DNA of 14,931 nt, taken from positions 5,886-20,816 of the forward strand of contig CAMPET010000179.1 in the NCBI GenBank assembly GCA_946803715.1, in the 5' to 3' direction. A model generated the notes under the pieces. That model was not told the DNA's origin. It saw only the letters and a list, made by a program, of their open reading frames with translations, and searched no databases. Each line of letters opens with the position of its first letter. The stretch's first letter is position 1. This stretch comes from Beroe ovata (lineage: Eukaryota > Ctenophora > Nuda > Beroida > Beroidae). Positions 1 to 7,383 of the stretch are shown here, one piece after another. The translations under genes and the position numbers were made by a program.

Positions 1-20
1 TGTGTGTGTGTGTGTGTGTG
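1..20. repeat. (TG)n microsatellite
   Basis: Ten TG units at the window edge, so the true length is unknown. It lies in the intron of the SKICH gene just after its exon ending at 62. Confidence 0.9.
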
Positions 21-61
21 TTTCTATGTCAGTGGCTTTGTGTAAGTGTGTGCACACTCAC

Positions 62-3000
62 GGAATATCGAGCAGTGTAATGGGTGGGGCGGTGATGCTT
101 GACACCATATCTTCCTCCACGAGGAAAGTATCCGGGTCGGTAAATGATAGTCCCGGGTTCTTGAAGTGGAATGTCTTGCTCACCCCTAGCACGTCACCAG
201 TTCGTGTCACGTAACAAAACACGTGACCCTCGTCCTGACAACGCACTGAGTTATCAACACAGCTATCAACACAGTAATCAACGCAGAGTTGACAACACAG
301 AGTTGTCAGCACAGAGTTGACAACAAAGAGTTGACAACGCAATAAGACGGCGTATAATAGGTGGTCTCTCAAATCAATGATTTTTTACGATGTGTATCAA
401 AAACGCCACAAAGTACACGTTAATAGGGCATCCCGCTTCATAGCAAAACTCTGAATGAAACTGTATGAAACTGTTGTTGAAGTGGAACAGTGGGTGGATG
501 GACACATTGACTCATATATTTCATATATCATATTGTATTTGATATATTATTTCGGCACATGCCAGCCCCACCGTGGGTTTCACAACAGTGGACATGGAGA
601 ACCTATGGTATCACTCACAAATCTGGCTCACATTAACACTGTCGGTGAAAAGCGGATTGTCAGGGGTCCACTTTGGCTCCAAGTGGCTCAAAATGTTCAT
701 GCAATCGTACGACAAAATATTAATTTTTCTGCACCTCTTGATCATCAAGAAACCACGCGTATCATGTCATGTTCTAATGAGCACAGGTAGCACTCTGTGT
801 CACCTAACCCTCCATTCTGTTCACACTTCACAACAAAAGTCAAAAGTTGGACCAGTAACTATATTCTCATCTTGAAATGTGCCCTAATTAGTTTTTTGTT
901 CCACAACCCATGACTGCACAATGGTCATATAAATTCCACTACTTTCTGGTAATTTTCATTTTTCTCCGCCATGTTTTTCTTATTTCTTCTCTTCTCGTGT
1001 CTCGGGACACTTGATGGCAAGACAGTGACAATCAACGTTATCTATGATCTCAATGCGGGTCGAACCACCCCGCCCTACAATGCGACCGTGACAGGAACCA
1101 GCATTCCGAACTCGTATACTCTACTTCAGACAATGCACTTGTTTCAGCAGACAGAAATAGAGCAGTTCAGGTATCCTGCCACGATTCCATGATTTTTAAC
1201 GTACAGTTTTTGCCTCTCCATCTAACAACGCCATTTGTTTTGTAGATTCGGATACACACTTCACCCTATGTGGGGCGCATTTATCATCAGCATCAATGGA
1301 CTTCAAGCAGATGCAGACAAGAAGCAGTACTGGCAAATCCTAGGTTTGTTTGACAATTCTTGATGTGAATCATTGGTATACAATATACATATACAATATA
1401 CATATACGATTATACATCCATCCGGTGGACGAACCACACATGGATTTTGTTGCTACTGCCTGCACCATTCATTTAAGCAATAACATTTGTACCAAGATGC
1501 TGCTAAAGTTCACATATGGTAGTTGAAACGTCTTGGCGGTAAGAAAGACATGGGGATTAGACTATAAGGCGGGGATCAGGCGAAAACAAGGGGTAGAGTA
1601 GAGATTTGGGGTTTATTATGTTAGGATAAGAGGGTTGTGAAGTAGGATCTAAATTTGCTCTGGGCAGGAAGATATGATTTGACTGAATCATCCCGGAGCA
1701 CTTCTAACTGATTGAATCATCCCTAGGCGGCATTCCTCCAGCCCCAATGGAACCGCTTGATAAGGGAGCGAGCACGTATGTACCTGGGGACTTGGAAGAC
1801 ATCTTGTTTCGCTTGATCACATGGGGTGAGTTGCAAAAAGATGATTCGATTCCATTGATTTGGTTTACAATATGTGGATTGATCCAACTGTTATTACAGG
1901 TGATTATACAGGGAGTGGTCATCGTTAATGTTCGTGTTTGGGAGGAAAAAGAACAGTTACTGAAAAAAGTTGATTGAACAATACTGAATAATGCTTTTTT
2001 ACTGGAAACTATAAATTACTGATGGAATAACTGACAAATTTATCTTACCTAATCAATTGACTTTTTACAGGTTTATAGATGATTTCTTACTTATGTTTGG
2101 TAGAAGATAACACAGACCTATAACATTACAGCATGATAATATCTGTATTCACAAAAGTGTTGAATGCTTTTTAGGCAAATTGCACAATACACAGCTGGTT
2201 TAAACCAATTGCACAGAAATTACATAATATACTCAAACTTACACCCTCTGAGATTGCTATTACAGCTGTTTGTTTGCTATTTGATAGATAACGTTTACAC
2301 GTTACAATGCCAGTGGACCAATTGAGTTCATTTCAATTGAGTTCAATTGCCAAGACATTGTTTAGAATTGATAACATATTGAGTCATCAACAAAATCGAT
2401 TGTGAATCTATAAGGAACTTGACAATTCCAACCTTAGTAGTAATTACCTTGGGCTTCTTGGGTAGGGTTTTTGAGTTGAACATAACAGTCATCACGTGCT
2501 TATCTGAATGTTCCTCTACAGGTAGCGATACCCATTCGAAGGTGATGTAACTGTGAAGGTATTTCCACCCTTCCTCAAATAAACCCACCCAGTCCCAGGC
2601 ACGTAGACAGGGGGGGGGCCAGGGGGGCCGCGGCCCCCCCCGGAAAAATTGGACATCTGATGAAAATTTTCAAGGACTTCGTCCTTCCATACAGAACTTA
2701 ACGTCTGGCTTCTGGGGGCTGCGCCCCCAGACCCCTGCTTCTACTTTAAACTGCTTCTACTTTAAATTGAAGGAGCACATTGAATAAAAACGACCTGTGA
2801 TACTGGAATACTACTTTCTATTCAATATGATGTCGTTCTATAACAGGGCAGTGCCCCAAGACCCGTTCATTTCCAGTGTAAAAAAGCAATAAATGGAAAA
2901 TTTTGAAGGATTTCACCTTATCGAACAGAACTTAGCCTCTGGCTTCTGGGGGCTGATTAAAGATGATACTCTGCTTTTGTTCGGATATCTTATATCGGGG

Positions 3001-3941
3001 CACTGCCCTAAAACCACTACATTTCCATTGCTACGACAAACAATAAAAAGATAAAAGCCATGAACTCTACAATTCAAATGAGTACCTATCTAACGGCTCA
3101 GATCATCGCATTTTCTTCAGTTCCTCACTCTTGCATAACTTTTTTGCTCCTCTTGTTTTTTGTTACTGTGATATTTTCTTTAATACCAGATTTCGTCTAC
3201 AACACTCTATTTCTAAAAAAATTTCCGGGGGGCTTCGCCCCCCTAACCCCCCGACCAGGGGCGTTGCCCCTGGACCCCAATGGGGGCTACGCCCCCATAC
3301 CCCTGCCGCAGCTTGCTCGCTTCGCTCGCTGCGCAAACTCGACTCGCTTCGCTCGTCGAGGGCCCCCCCCGGAAAAATTGTCTGGCTACGTGCCTGCCCA
3401 GTCCCGCTTCGATATGTTTGGAGCAAAGTCAGCATCCACTTCCAATTGACATTTAATGCTACATCCTGGACTGTACAGATCAGGTATATCCACAAACTTG
3501 ATTGGAATGACTGACCCCACGACTGAGGATAAAGAAGCATGCCACAGAGAATTTCAAGAAATCATAAATTAATTCATCAATAAGATGTGATTAGCAACTT
3601 ACAATCATCAGCTTCAAAGTAAGCAGAGGCAATAAGCTCAATATTATTTGACTTTTGGAAATCCAGTAGTATTTCCTCAGCTTTGCTAATCCCAACCTGA
3701 AAATAAGCTTCAGTAGGAATGACAAGGTTATTAGTCATTGGATTCTACTTCAGTATTGATACTTGATAGTGTGATCAAAATGAGAATATGTATCAACTTC
3801 TTTGACCTTTTCTACTAGAGCTTTACAAATTGATGCTGGACTTCCATGGGTTAGGTCATTCTGAGAACTTATGTCAACCAAGTGTTTTTCTTGTAGTTGA
3901 TGAAACTTTTTCTCCAAGCCCTGATACTGCTTATCATCCAT
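62..3941 (-). CDS. SKICH-domain protein (CALCOCO/TAX1BP1/NDP52-like), 5' part, exon split by a transposon
   Basis: Partial gene of a SKICH-domain protein. Coding exons in transcript order: 3941-3763, 3685-3603, 3522-3397 continuing at 2587-2448, and 234-62; the gene runs off the left edge after a GTGAGT donor at 61. Junction phases all agree. Residues 1-87 are a charged, probably helical, unrecognised segment. Residues about 91-202 read as a SKICH fold: KFVDIPDLYSPG, KRDWVGLFEEGWKYLHSY, TFEW, then HVFCYVTRTGDVLGVSKTF. In animals an N-terminal SKICH followed by coiled coils is typical of selective-autophagy receptors; inositol 5-phosphatases such as INPP5K carry SKICH at the C-terminus, so the receptor family fits better. 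The SKICH exon is interrupted between Trp129 and Val130 by a hAT-type element that brings a stop codon three codons in, so this allele looks broken. The first intron (3762-3686) uses a TTAG acceptor and is the weakest junction. An AG just before the ATG (CCCTAG) may be the acceptor of a 5' UTR exon. Confidence 0.8.
248..341. repeat. 14-bp tandem repeat next to a splice acceptor
   Basis: Seven tandem units: GAGTTGACAACACA-like 14-mers at 248, 286, 300, 314 and 328, with two 12-bp shortened units at 262 and 274. The array ends 13 bases upstream, in gene orientation, of the SKICH gene acceptor (CAG at 237-235). On the transcript strand each unit reads TGTGTTGTCAACTC, so the array makes up the region where the polypyrimidine tract and branch point should be. 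Confidence 0.85.
925..934 (+). promoter_or_regulatory. Possible TATA box of the DUF4430 gene
   Basis: TCATATAAAT lies about 40 bases before the ATG at 971, followed by a pyrimidine-rich stretch near 950-968 that could hold the start site. Spacing would leave a very short 5' UTR. In an AT-rich genome such a match is weak evidence. Confidence 0.25.
971..1977 (+). CDS. Secreted DUF4430 (transcobalamin C-terminal-like) protein, nested in an intron
   Basis: Small secreted protein in three or four exons: 971-1170, 1246-1343 and 1727 onward, with phases agreeing (introns after phases 2 and 1). Residues 1-17 form a hydrophobic signal peptide ending near LGTLDG. The rest matches the DUF4430 or transcobalamin-like C-terminal fold: YTLLQTMHLFQQ, then ISINGLQADADKKQYWQI, then GASTYVPGDLEDILFRL. 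In vitamin B12 carriers this fold forms the beta domain that closes over the ligand; stand-alone DUF4430 proteins in invertebrates have no firm function, so ligand binding is only a guess. Two 3' ends are possible: read-through to a stop at 1975-1977 (182 residues, with a hydrophobic tail unlike the family), or splicing at 1825/1900 (GTGAGT to TTACAG) ending at TAA 1926-1928 (141 residues). The shorter form fits the family length better. The gene lies wholly inside intron 235-2447 of the opposite-strand SKICH gene. Confidence 0.75.
1378..1407. repeat. 13-bp AT-rich tandem repeat
   Basis: ATACAATATACAT occurs twice in tandem (1378 and 1391) followed by a partial third copy. It lies in the second intron of the DUF4430 gene; the rest of that intron (1344-1726) shows nothing recognisable. 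Confidence 0.7.
1978..2447. other. Intronic stretch without recognised features
   Basis: AT-rich remainder of the SKICH intron between the DUF4430 gene and the donor at 2447-2446 (AAG|GTAATT on the minus strand). An open frame here on the minus strand is simply the exon reading on into the intron. No repeat or RNA gene was seen. Confidence 0.5.
2596..3396. mobile_element. Non-autonomous hAT-type transposon inside a SKICH exon
   Basis: An 801-bp element. It starts CAGGCACGTAGACAG and ends with the inverse CTGGCTACGTGCCTG: 15-bp terminal inverted repeats with one mismatch. It is flanked by identical 8-bp copies CCCAGTCC at 2588-2595 and 3397-3404. An 8-bp target duplication and CAGG..CGTAG.CAG ends are typical of the hAT superfamily. 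No transposase is visible; open frames inside (for example 3060-3449) are low-complexity. Inside are a subterminal repeat GGCCCCCCCCGGAAAAATTG present near both ends, an internal direct repeat (about 2670-2725 and 2890-2957) and a row of GC-rich hairpins. Removing the element and one duplicate restores an unbroken SKICH exon, which confirms the boundaries. Confidence 0.85.
2622..3360. repeat. Row of perfect GC-rich hairpins within the hAT-type element
   Basis: Perfect palindromes at 2622-2639 (no loop), 2711-2731 (9-bp arms, TGC loop), 3227-3243 (7-bp arms, TTC loop), 3255-3273 (8-bp arms, GTT loop), 3280-3298 (8-bp arms, TAC loop) and 3338-3360 (6-bp arms). Four of the last five are packed into 3227-3360. 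They make several frames open and GC-rich, which explains the spurious proline- and arginine-rich frames there. Confidence 0.8.
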
Positions 3942-4261
3942 TGCCTAGGGTAAAGAATATTGCCTGAGGTTTAAGGTTTGGAATCACAATGCTCATTGCT
4001 TCTATTCAGATTTCTTGACATTTTACAAATTACAAGAATCTTGATGCACAATATACAATGAAGCTATAAGCATAATATGATAGCTGTACATTACAAAAAA
4101 GATCACAACTAATATCAAAGGAGAGAATATTTTCCTAACTAGTCTCGAAAACATATATTGATACTTCATTAGCTTAAATGATACCTATCAGATGCAACAT
4201 TTTTAAACAAGAGATGCTCACAAATAAATGATATACTGAACAAGCAATCATTACTTTCATT
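3942..4261. other. Spacer between the IF1 and SKICH genes
   Basis: AT-rich. It should hold the IF1 3' UTR and the SKICH gene promoter or a 5' UTR exon. No clear minus-strand AATAAA or TATA element can be assigned. Confidence 0.4.
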
Positions 4262-4492
4262 TCAATCATCTTTCTTCTTCAGATCCTCAACTTCTTTTTT
4301 GAGCCTGTTAAGTTCTTCTCTAAACTTCTTGATTTCCTCAGCTTCTTTTTTGCGAATATACTGCTCTTCTAAAGATTTCTCTCTTTTAGCAAATGCTCCC
4401 TTTTTATCATCGACAACATGCCCTTCATCACTCAGCATTCTTCGTGAGGATGCTCTCAACACAATTGAACCTCTTCTCAAAACAGACAACAT
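4262..4492 (-). CDS. ATPIF1: Mitochondrial ATPase inhibitor IF1
   Basis: IF1 binds the catalytic interface of the F1 part of mitochondrial ATP synthase and blocks ATP hydrolysis when the proton gradient fails. This 76-residue single-exon frame has an N-terminal arginine- and serine-rich presequence (MLSVLRRGSIVLRASSRR) for matrix import, then the inhibitory core GAFAKREKSLEEQY at residues 32-45, matching the family's GAFGKRE..EE.Y, then a lysine- and glutamate-rich coiled coil to the end (KKKDD). It is shorter than vertebrate IF1 (about 106 with presequence), the loss being in the dimerising C-terminal coiled coil. The only histidine is H25, before the core, so the coiled-coil histidines that give bovine IF1 its pH response are absent. 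It lies about 320 bases upstream of the SKICH gene on the same strand, and 2.1 kb from factor B in divergent orientation. Confidence 0.88.
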   Translation of the reverse strand: MLSVLRRGSIVLRASSRRMLSDEGHVVDDKKGAFAKREKSLEEQYIRKKEAEEIKKFREELNRLKKEVEDLKKKDD

Positions 4493-4761
4493 ACCTAATT
4501 AACTTGCCTGAGCGAAGTTTTCAATATCATTGCATATATCTGTTATAGTATTGCAAAACAGTCTTGATGATACATACCCATGATGGAAAGCATATGAAGC
4601 AATTGCTTATCACATTATAGTTCTTTAAATCAGATTAGAATCTGAAAAAACAAATGACAGACAAACATCATTCATGTAGCAAACTATGATTAGGTTATGA
4701 TCAACTAAACATTGACTTCAAAATGATCAAGTAAAATGAAATTATAGCCAAATATTCAAAT

Positions 4762-4870
4762 TTGCAAAATTCAATATTTTATCTGATCTCTGTCTCTCGC
4801 ACGCGAGCGCCTTCGACGGAGGCGCGCGCGTGCGAGAAACAGAAGTCAGATAAAATATTGAAATTTGCAA
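4762..4870. repeat. Fold-back element with 44-bp arms
   Basis: Arms at 4762-4805 and 4827-4870 are inverted copies with four mismatches in 44 bases; the 21-base loop itself has a GCGCC/GGCGC stem. The arms begin TTGCAAA and end in GCACGCG beside the loop. It forms part of a larger repeat block with the next feature. Confidence 0.85.
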
Positions 4871-4872
4871 TT

Positions 4873-5002
4873 TGGCAAATTTTATTTGATCTGATTTTTG
4901 CACGCCCGTCTTTATCGCCTTCAATTCGATTTCTTTCGATGATGACGCGCGCGCAAATAACAGGTCAGATGACATGAAATCGGAAAAATAAAATTTTGCC
5001 AA
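4873..5002. repeat. Second inverted-repeat (MITE-like) unit
   Basis: Begins TTGGCAAATTTTATTT and ends with the near-inverse AAATAAAATTTTGCCAA. The inner part has GCACGCC and GCGCGCGCAAATAACAGG motifs resembling the preceding fold-back. No clean target duplication was found, so the exact ends are uncertain. Confidence 0.55.
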
Positions 5003-5097
5003 CAATGTAGCTTGAGTAAATGAAAAATGTTTTTACAAATATTAGTGGTAATTTACCACTGGTTAAGACTAAACATGAAATAGTGATCTTGCCTGGC

Positions 5098-5426
5098 TAG
5101 GGTGCGCCCTTTTTTCTAACTTTTTGAGGCTCTNCAGAATCATTGCATATCCAATATCAATATCATTATATAGTATAGTATATATCATAGCGCATGCCTG
5201 GGACATACTGAAATAAGCGCGCGCGAACATCAGCGCGCGCGCAATAAGTACTAGCAGATGAGTCACGTGACCCACGTGACTGATCACGTGACTGATAAGA
5301 AAATGTCATTTGGCACAAGGAAGGCGTTGTCCAATTTCAAAAAGCTTGACATCTTCGTGATCAGCTCATCGAGATCTACCAGAAAAGGCTAGAGCCTCAA
5401 AAAGTTAGAAAAAAGGGCGCACCCTA
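5098..5426. mobile_element. 329-bp MITE with perfect 36-bp terminal inverted repeats
   Basis: Arms 5098-5133 and 5391-5426 are perfect inverted copies starting TAGGGTGCGCCC and ending GAGGCTCT. The element is flanked by identical 9-bp copies TTGCCTGGC at 5089-5097 and 5427-5435. If one flanking match is chance, the duplication is 8 bp and hAT-like; a 9-bp duplication would point to a Mutator-like origin. It has no coding capacity. The interior has GCGCGCGCG stretches and three CACGTG sites. One N lies at 5134, just past the left arm. The flanking 9-mer is part of another repeat, so this element inserted into an older one. Confidence 0.85.
5262..5292. promoter_or_regulatory. Three clustered CACGTG palindromes
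   Basis: GTCACGTGAC (5262-5271), CCACGTGAC (5272-5280) and ATCACGTGACT (5283-5293) lie within 32 bases. CACGTG is the E-box core bound by bHLH factors such as USF, Myc and TFEB. They sit inside the 329-bp MITE, so a regulatory role for neighbouring genes is only a possibility. Confidence 0.4.
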
Positions 5427-5760
5427 TTGCCTGGCGATGCTAGGCCCAGCTGACGCGAGCCGCGAAGCGGCGAGCGACAGCGCTGTCTGAGAATGATTTG
5501 CGGCGCGCGCGCAATGAAATTCTCGACAGGGGCTATCATCGACAGCCAATAGTGATCCTTTTTGCGGCTTGCATCAGCGGTCTAGTATCGCCAGACAATG
5601 ATCCTTCAAGTGTGAAGCGGCTTGTGTCATTGCGTCATAGCATAGTGCTATCTGAGAATGAATTAATGCAATTATAATGCGTTTGTATGAACTAAATGGA
5701 ACAAAATTCTCGACAGGGTCTCTGGGTCTATGCTATCATCAATCAACAAAGCTCAAAGTA
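5427..5760. repeat. GC-rich fold-back repeat, family copy 1
   Basis: Left arm from 5427 reads CCTGGCGATGCTAGGCC with a hairpin GAGCCGCGAAGCGGC nearby; the inverted counterpart GGTCTAGTATCGCCAGACA is near 5579-5597. In between, GCGCGCGCGCAATGAAATTC runs into a TCTCGACAGGGGCTATCATC module (about 5500-5541). That module recurs near 5705-5750 and at 10.3-10.75 kb in both orientations. This is a dispersed family of short non-coding elements. Confidence 0.7.
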
Positions 5761-5884
5761 ATCGAAATCTGACTACTTCAGTACTTCATTGCATTACACA
5801 ATGGATAGTGCACAAATAGCAAAATTACTCTCAGCAAAATCAATATTTCAAGTACATAAAAGAGAGACTGTCACATTTCAATGC

Positions 5885-6170
5885 ATCAGGGCACTATGTA
5901 GGGCACTCAGGGCACTACATAAGGCACTCAGGGCACTATGTAGGGCACTCAGGACACAATGTTAGGGAACTTCTTTATGGCACTTATCAAGACACTAATT
6001 CATCTAGTAAATGAAGAGAGACTATGCAAAATTTACAAAGAACCTTGTCACATAGCGATGTGTTAGGGTACTACATAGGGCACTCAGGGCACTACATAAG
6101 GTAGTCAGGGCAGAACGCTTGGGAACTTCTTTATGGCAGTTATCAACGCACTAATTCATCTAGTAAATGA
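5885..6170. repeat. Minisatellite plus duplicated block
   Basis: Degenerate copies of a 20-odd-base unit, GGGCACTCAGGGCACTACAT, occupy about 5888-5950 and 6069-6105. Each array is followed by a 50-base block, near 5964-6013 and 6120-6169 (GGGAACTTCTTTATGGCA... to CTAGTAAATGA) with three or so differences, so array plus block was duplicated as one segment. An inverse match (AGTGCCATGTGCCCTGAGTG) sits at about 6248-6267. Confidence 0.75.
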
Positions 6171-6269
6171 TATCTAGGAATTGATATCTAACAAAAAAAG
6201 AGAAAGAAGAATCAACAAATTAGCAATCTTTTAAACATTGAAAAAAAAGTGCCATGTGCCCTGAGTGCT

Positions 6270-6572
6270 CTAAAACGTGACAAGGTTGTCTCAATTTTGA
6301 ATTTGTGTATTCTTTAATTCTTAAATCAGCAATTTCCTGCTAATGAATAAATAAGTAAATGATTAGAAACAGAATCAGAATTTTAATTCAGTCATTTGAC
6401 TTTGTATTTATCTATCATAACTTTCCTAATTGATGTGTCAATTTAAAGCAACAAATTGCATTATCAAAATCACAATCATCTATAGCAATTAGGTATCAGG
6501 GAGTGATAAAGATGAACTTGTGATGCTGTTATTTTGTTGTCTTTGGTGCATTTAAATTTGTAAGGGCAGAAT
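6270..6572. other. AT-rich upstream region of factor B
   Basis: No gene or repeat recognised. It should hold the factor B promoter; no convincing core-promoter element can be picked out. Confidence 0.35.
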
Positions 6573-7136
6573 ATGCCTGTTTTGAAGCATTTTATGAAGA
6601 GATCAAGGTTGTTCAATGGATTCATCAACATTGCATTTAACGCATATGATCAGAACCGGGTGTCACAGATTGGACCTGATGCTGCTGCAGCTGAGTGGAT
6701 ATTGAAAAATGAAGGATGTGTCAAAGGAGAAAATTTGAACGCATTGTGGATCAAAGACTTTAACTCAATCCCCCTGTGCTATAAATCAAACTTCAGACTA
6801 GGATATATAGAGGCAATTGATGTTGATATAACATCAGTTGGTTGTCGGCATTTTGATGGGCTAAGGCATGTGAAATATATCAATATGAGAAACTGTGTCA
6901 ATATAACAGACAGTGGTTTACAATCCATATTGAAAAACTCTTGGAATAGCTTACAGTTCTTGGATATTGCTGGAACTTCGATATCTTGTGCAGGTCTAAG
7001 TAATGTAACGAAATTTGAAAAACTCGAGGAATTGAAAATTGACAGGAAGCTAATGAGCAAAGCAAAAGAAAATATCGATTTTCTAGAAAGGTTGAAGGAA
7101 ACCAATCCTTCAATAAGGGTTGAAGTCATTGAGTAG
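6573..7136 (+). CDS. DMAC2L: ATP synthase factor B / DMAC2L (subunit s-like), leucine-rich-repeat mitochondrial protein
   Basis: Factor B (ATP5S, DMAC2L) is a peripheral matrix-side protein of the mitochondrial inner membrane reported to support energy coupling of ATP synthase. The 187-residue intronless frame is close in length to vertebrate forms (about 200). Diagnostic parts: FINIAFNAYDQNRVSQIGPD followed by AAAAEWIL at residues 17-44, matching the family's NxAFNxxDxxRxxxxGPDxAAxEWLL segment, and KDFNSIP at 61-67. A leucine-rich-repeat half follows: LRHVKYINMRNCVNITDSGL at 97-116, LQFLDIAGTSISCAGL at 127-142, LEELKI at 151-156. The basic N-terminus (KHFMKRSRLF) fits an import signal. No intron is present, unlike the flanking ARPC4 and SKICH genes. 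It ends 248 bases before the ARPC4 start on the same strand. Confidence 0.88.
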   Translation: MPVLKHFMKRSRLFNGFINIAFNAYDQNRVSQIGPDAAAAEWILKNEGCVKGENLNALWIKDFNSIPLCYKSNFRLGYIEAIDVDITSVGCRHFDGLRHVKYINMRNCVNITDSGLQSILKNSWNSLQFLDIAGTSISCAGLSNVTKFEKLEELKIDRKLMSKAKENIDFLERLKETNPSIRVEVIE

Positions 7137-7383
7137 TTTTTTAAGCTGGTACTGTGGAGTGTGAATTGTAATATTTGTACAGCAAGCACACAAAAGTTTA
7201 CAAATTTAAGTATGAAATGAAATATTTGTCTGTAAATAAGCATGAATTCAATATTTTGAAGTATCCCCTTGATTCAAAGTAACGATATTTGCCGCATTAT
7301 ATTACTTTTTGTCAAATGTCGATCGATCCTACTCTTGCTGATCATCTCTTTGCATTAGGAAGGGTTGTTTAAAGACGCGAGTA

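Noticed and set aside
248-341. CRISPR-like array
   Set aside because: Repeats are 12-14 bases and directly tandem with no spacers, in a eukaryotic intron.
455-875. Open frames of 100-111 codons on the plus strand
   Set aside because: Two overlapping frames with no family resemblance, inside the SKICH intron and without splice context.
2711-2731. Rho-independent terminator
   Set aside because: Hairpin in an animal transposon with no T-run and in a row of similar hairpins; bacterial terminators do not apply.
3060-3540. Overlapping open frames of 125-129 codons on both strands
   Set aside because: They lie mostly inside the hAT-type element and are held open by GC-rich hairpins; the only real coding part is the SKICH exon at 3397-3522 on the minus strand, in another frame.
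4742-5287. Frames of 71-87 codons on both strands
   Set aside because: Mirror-image frames produced by inverted repeats; one contains an ambiguous base.
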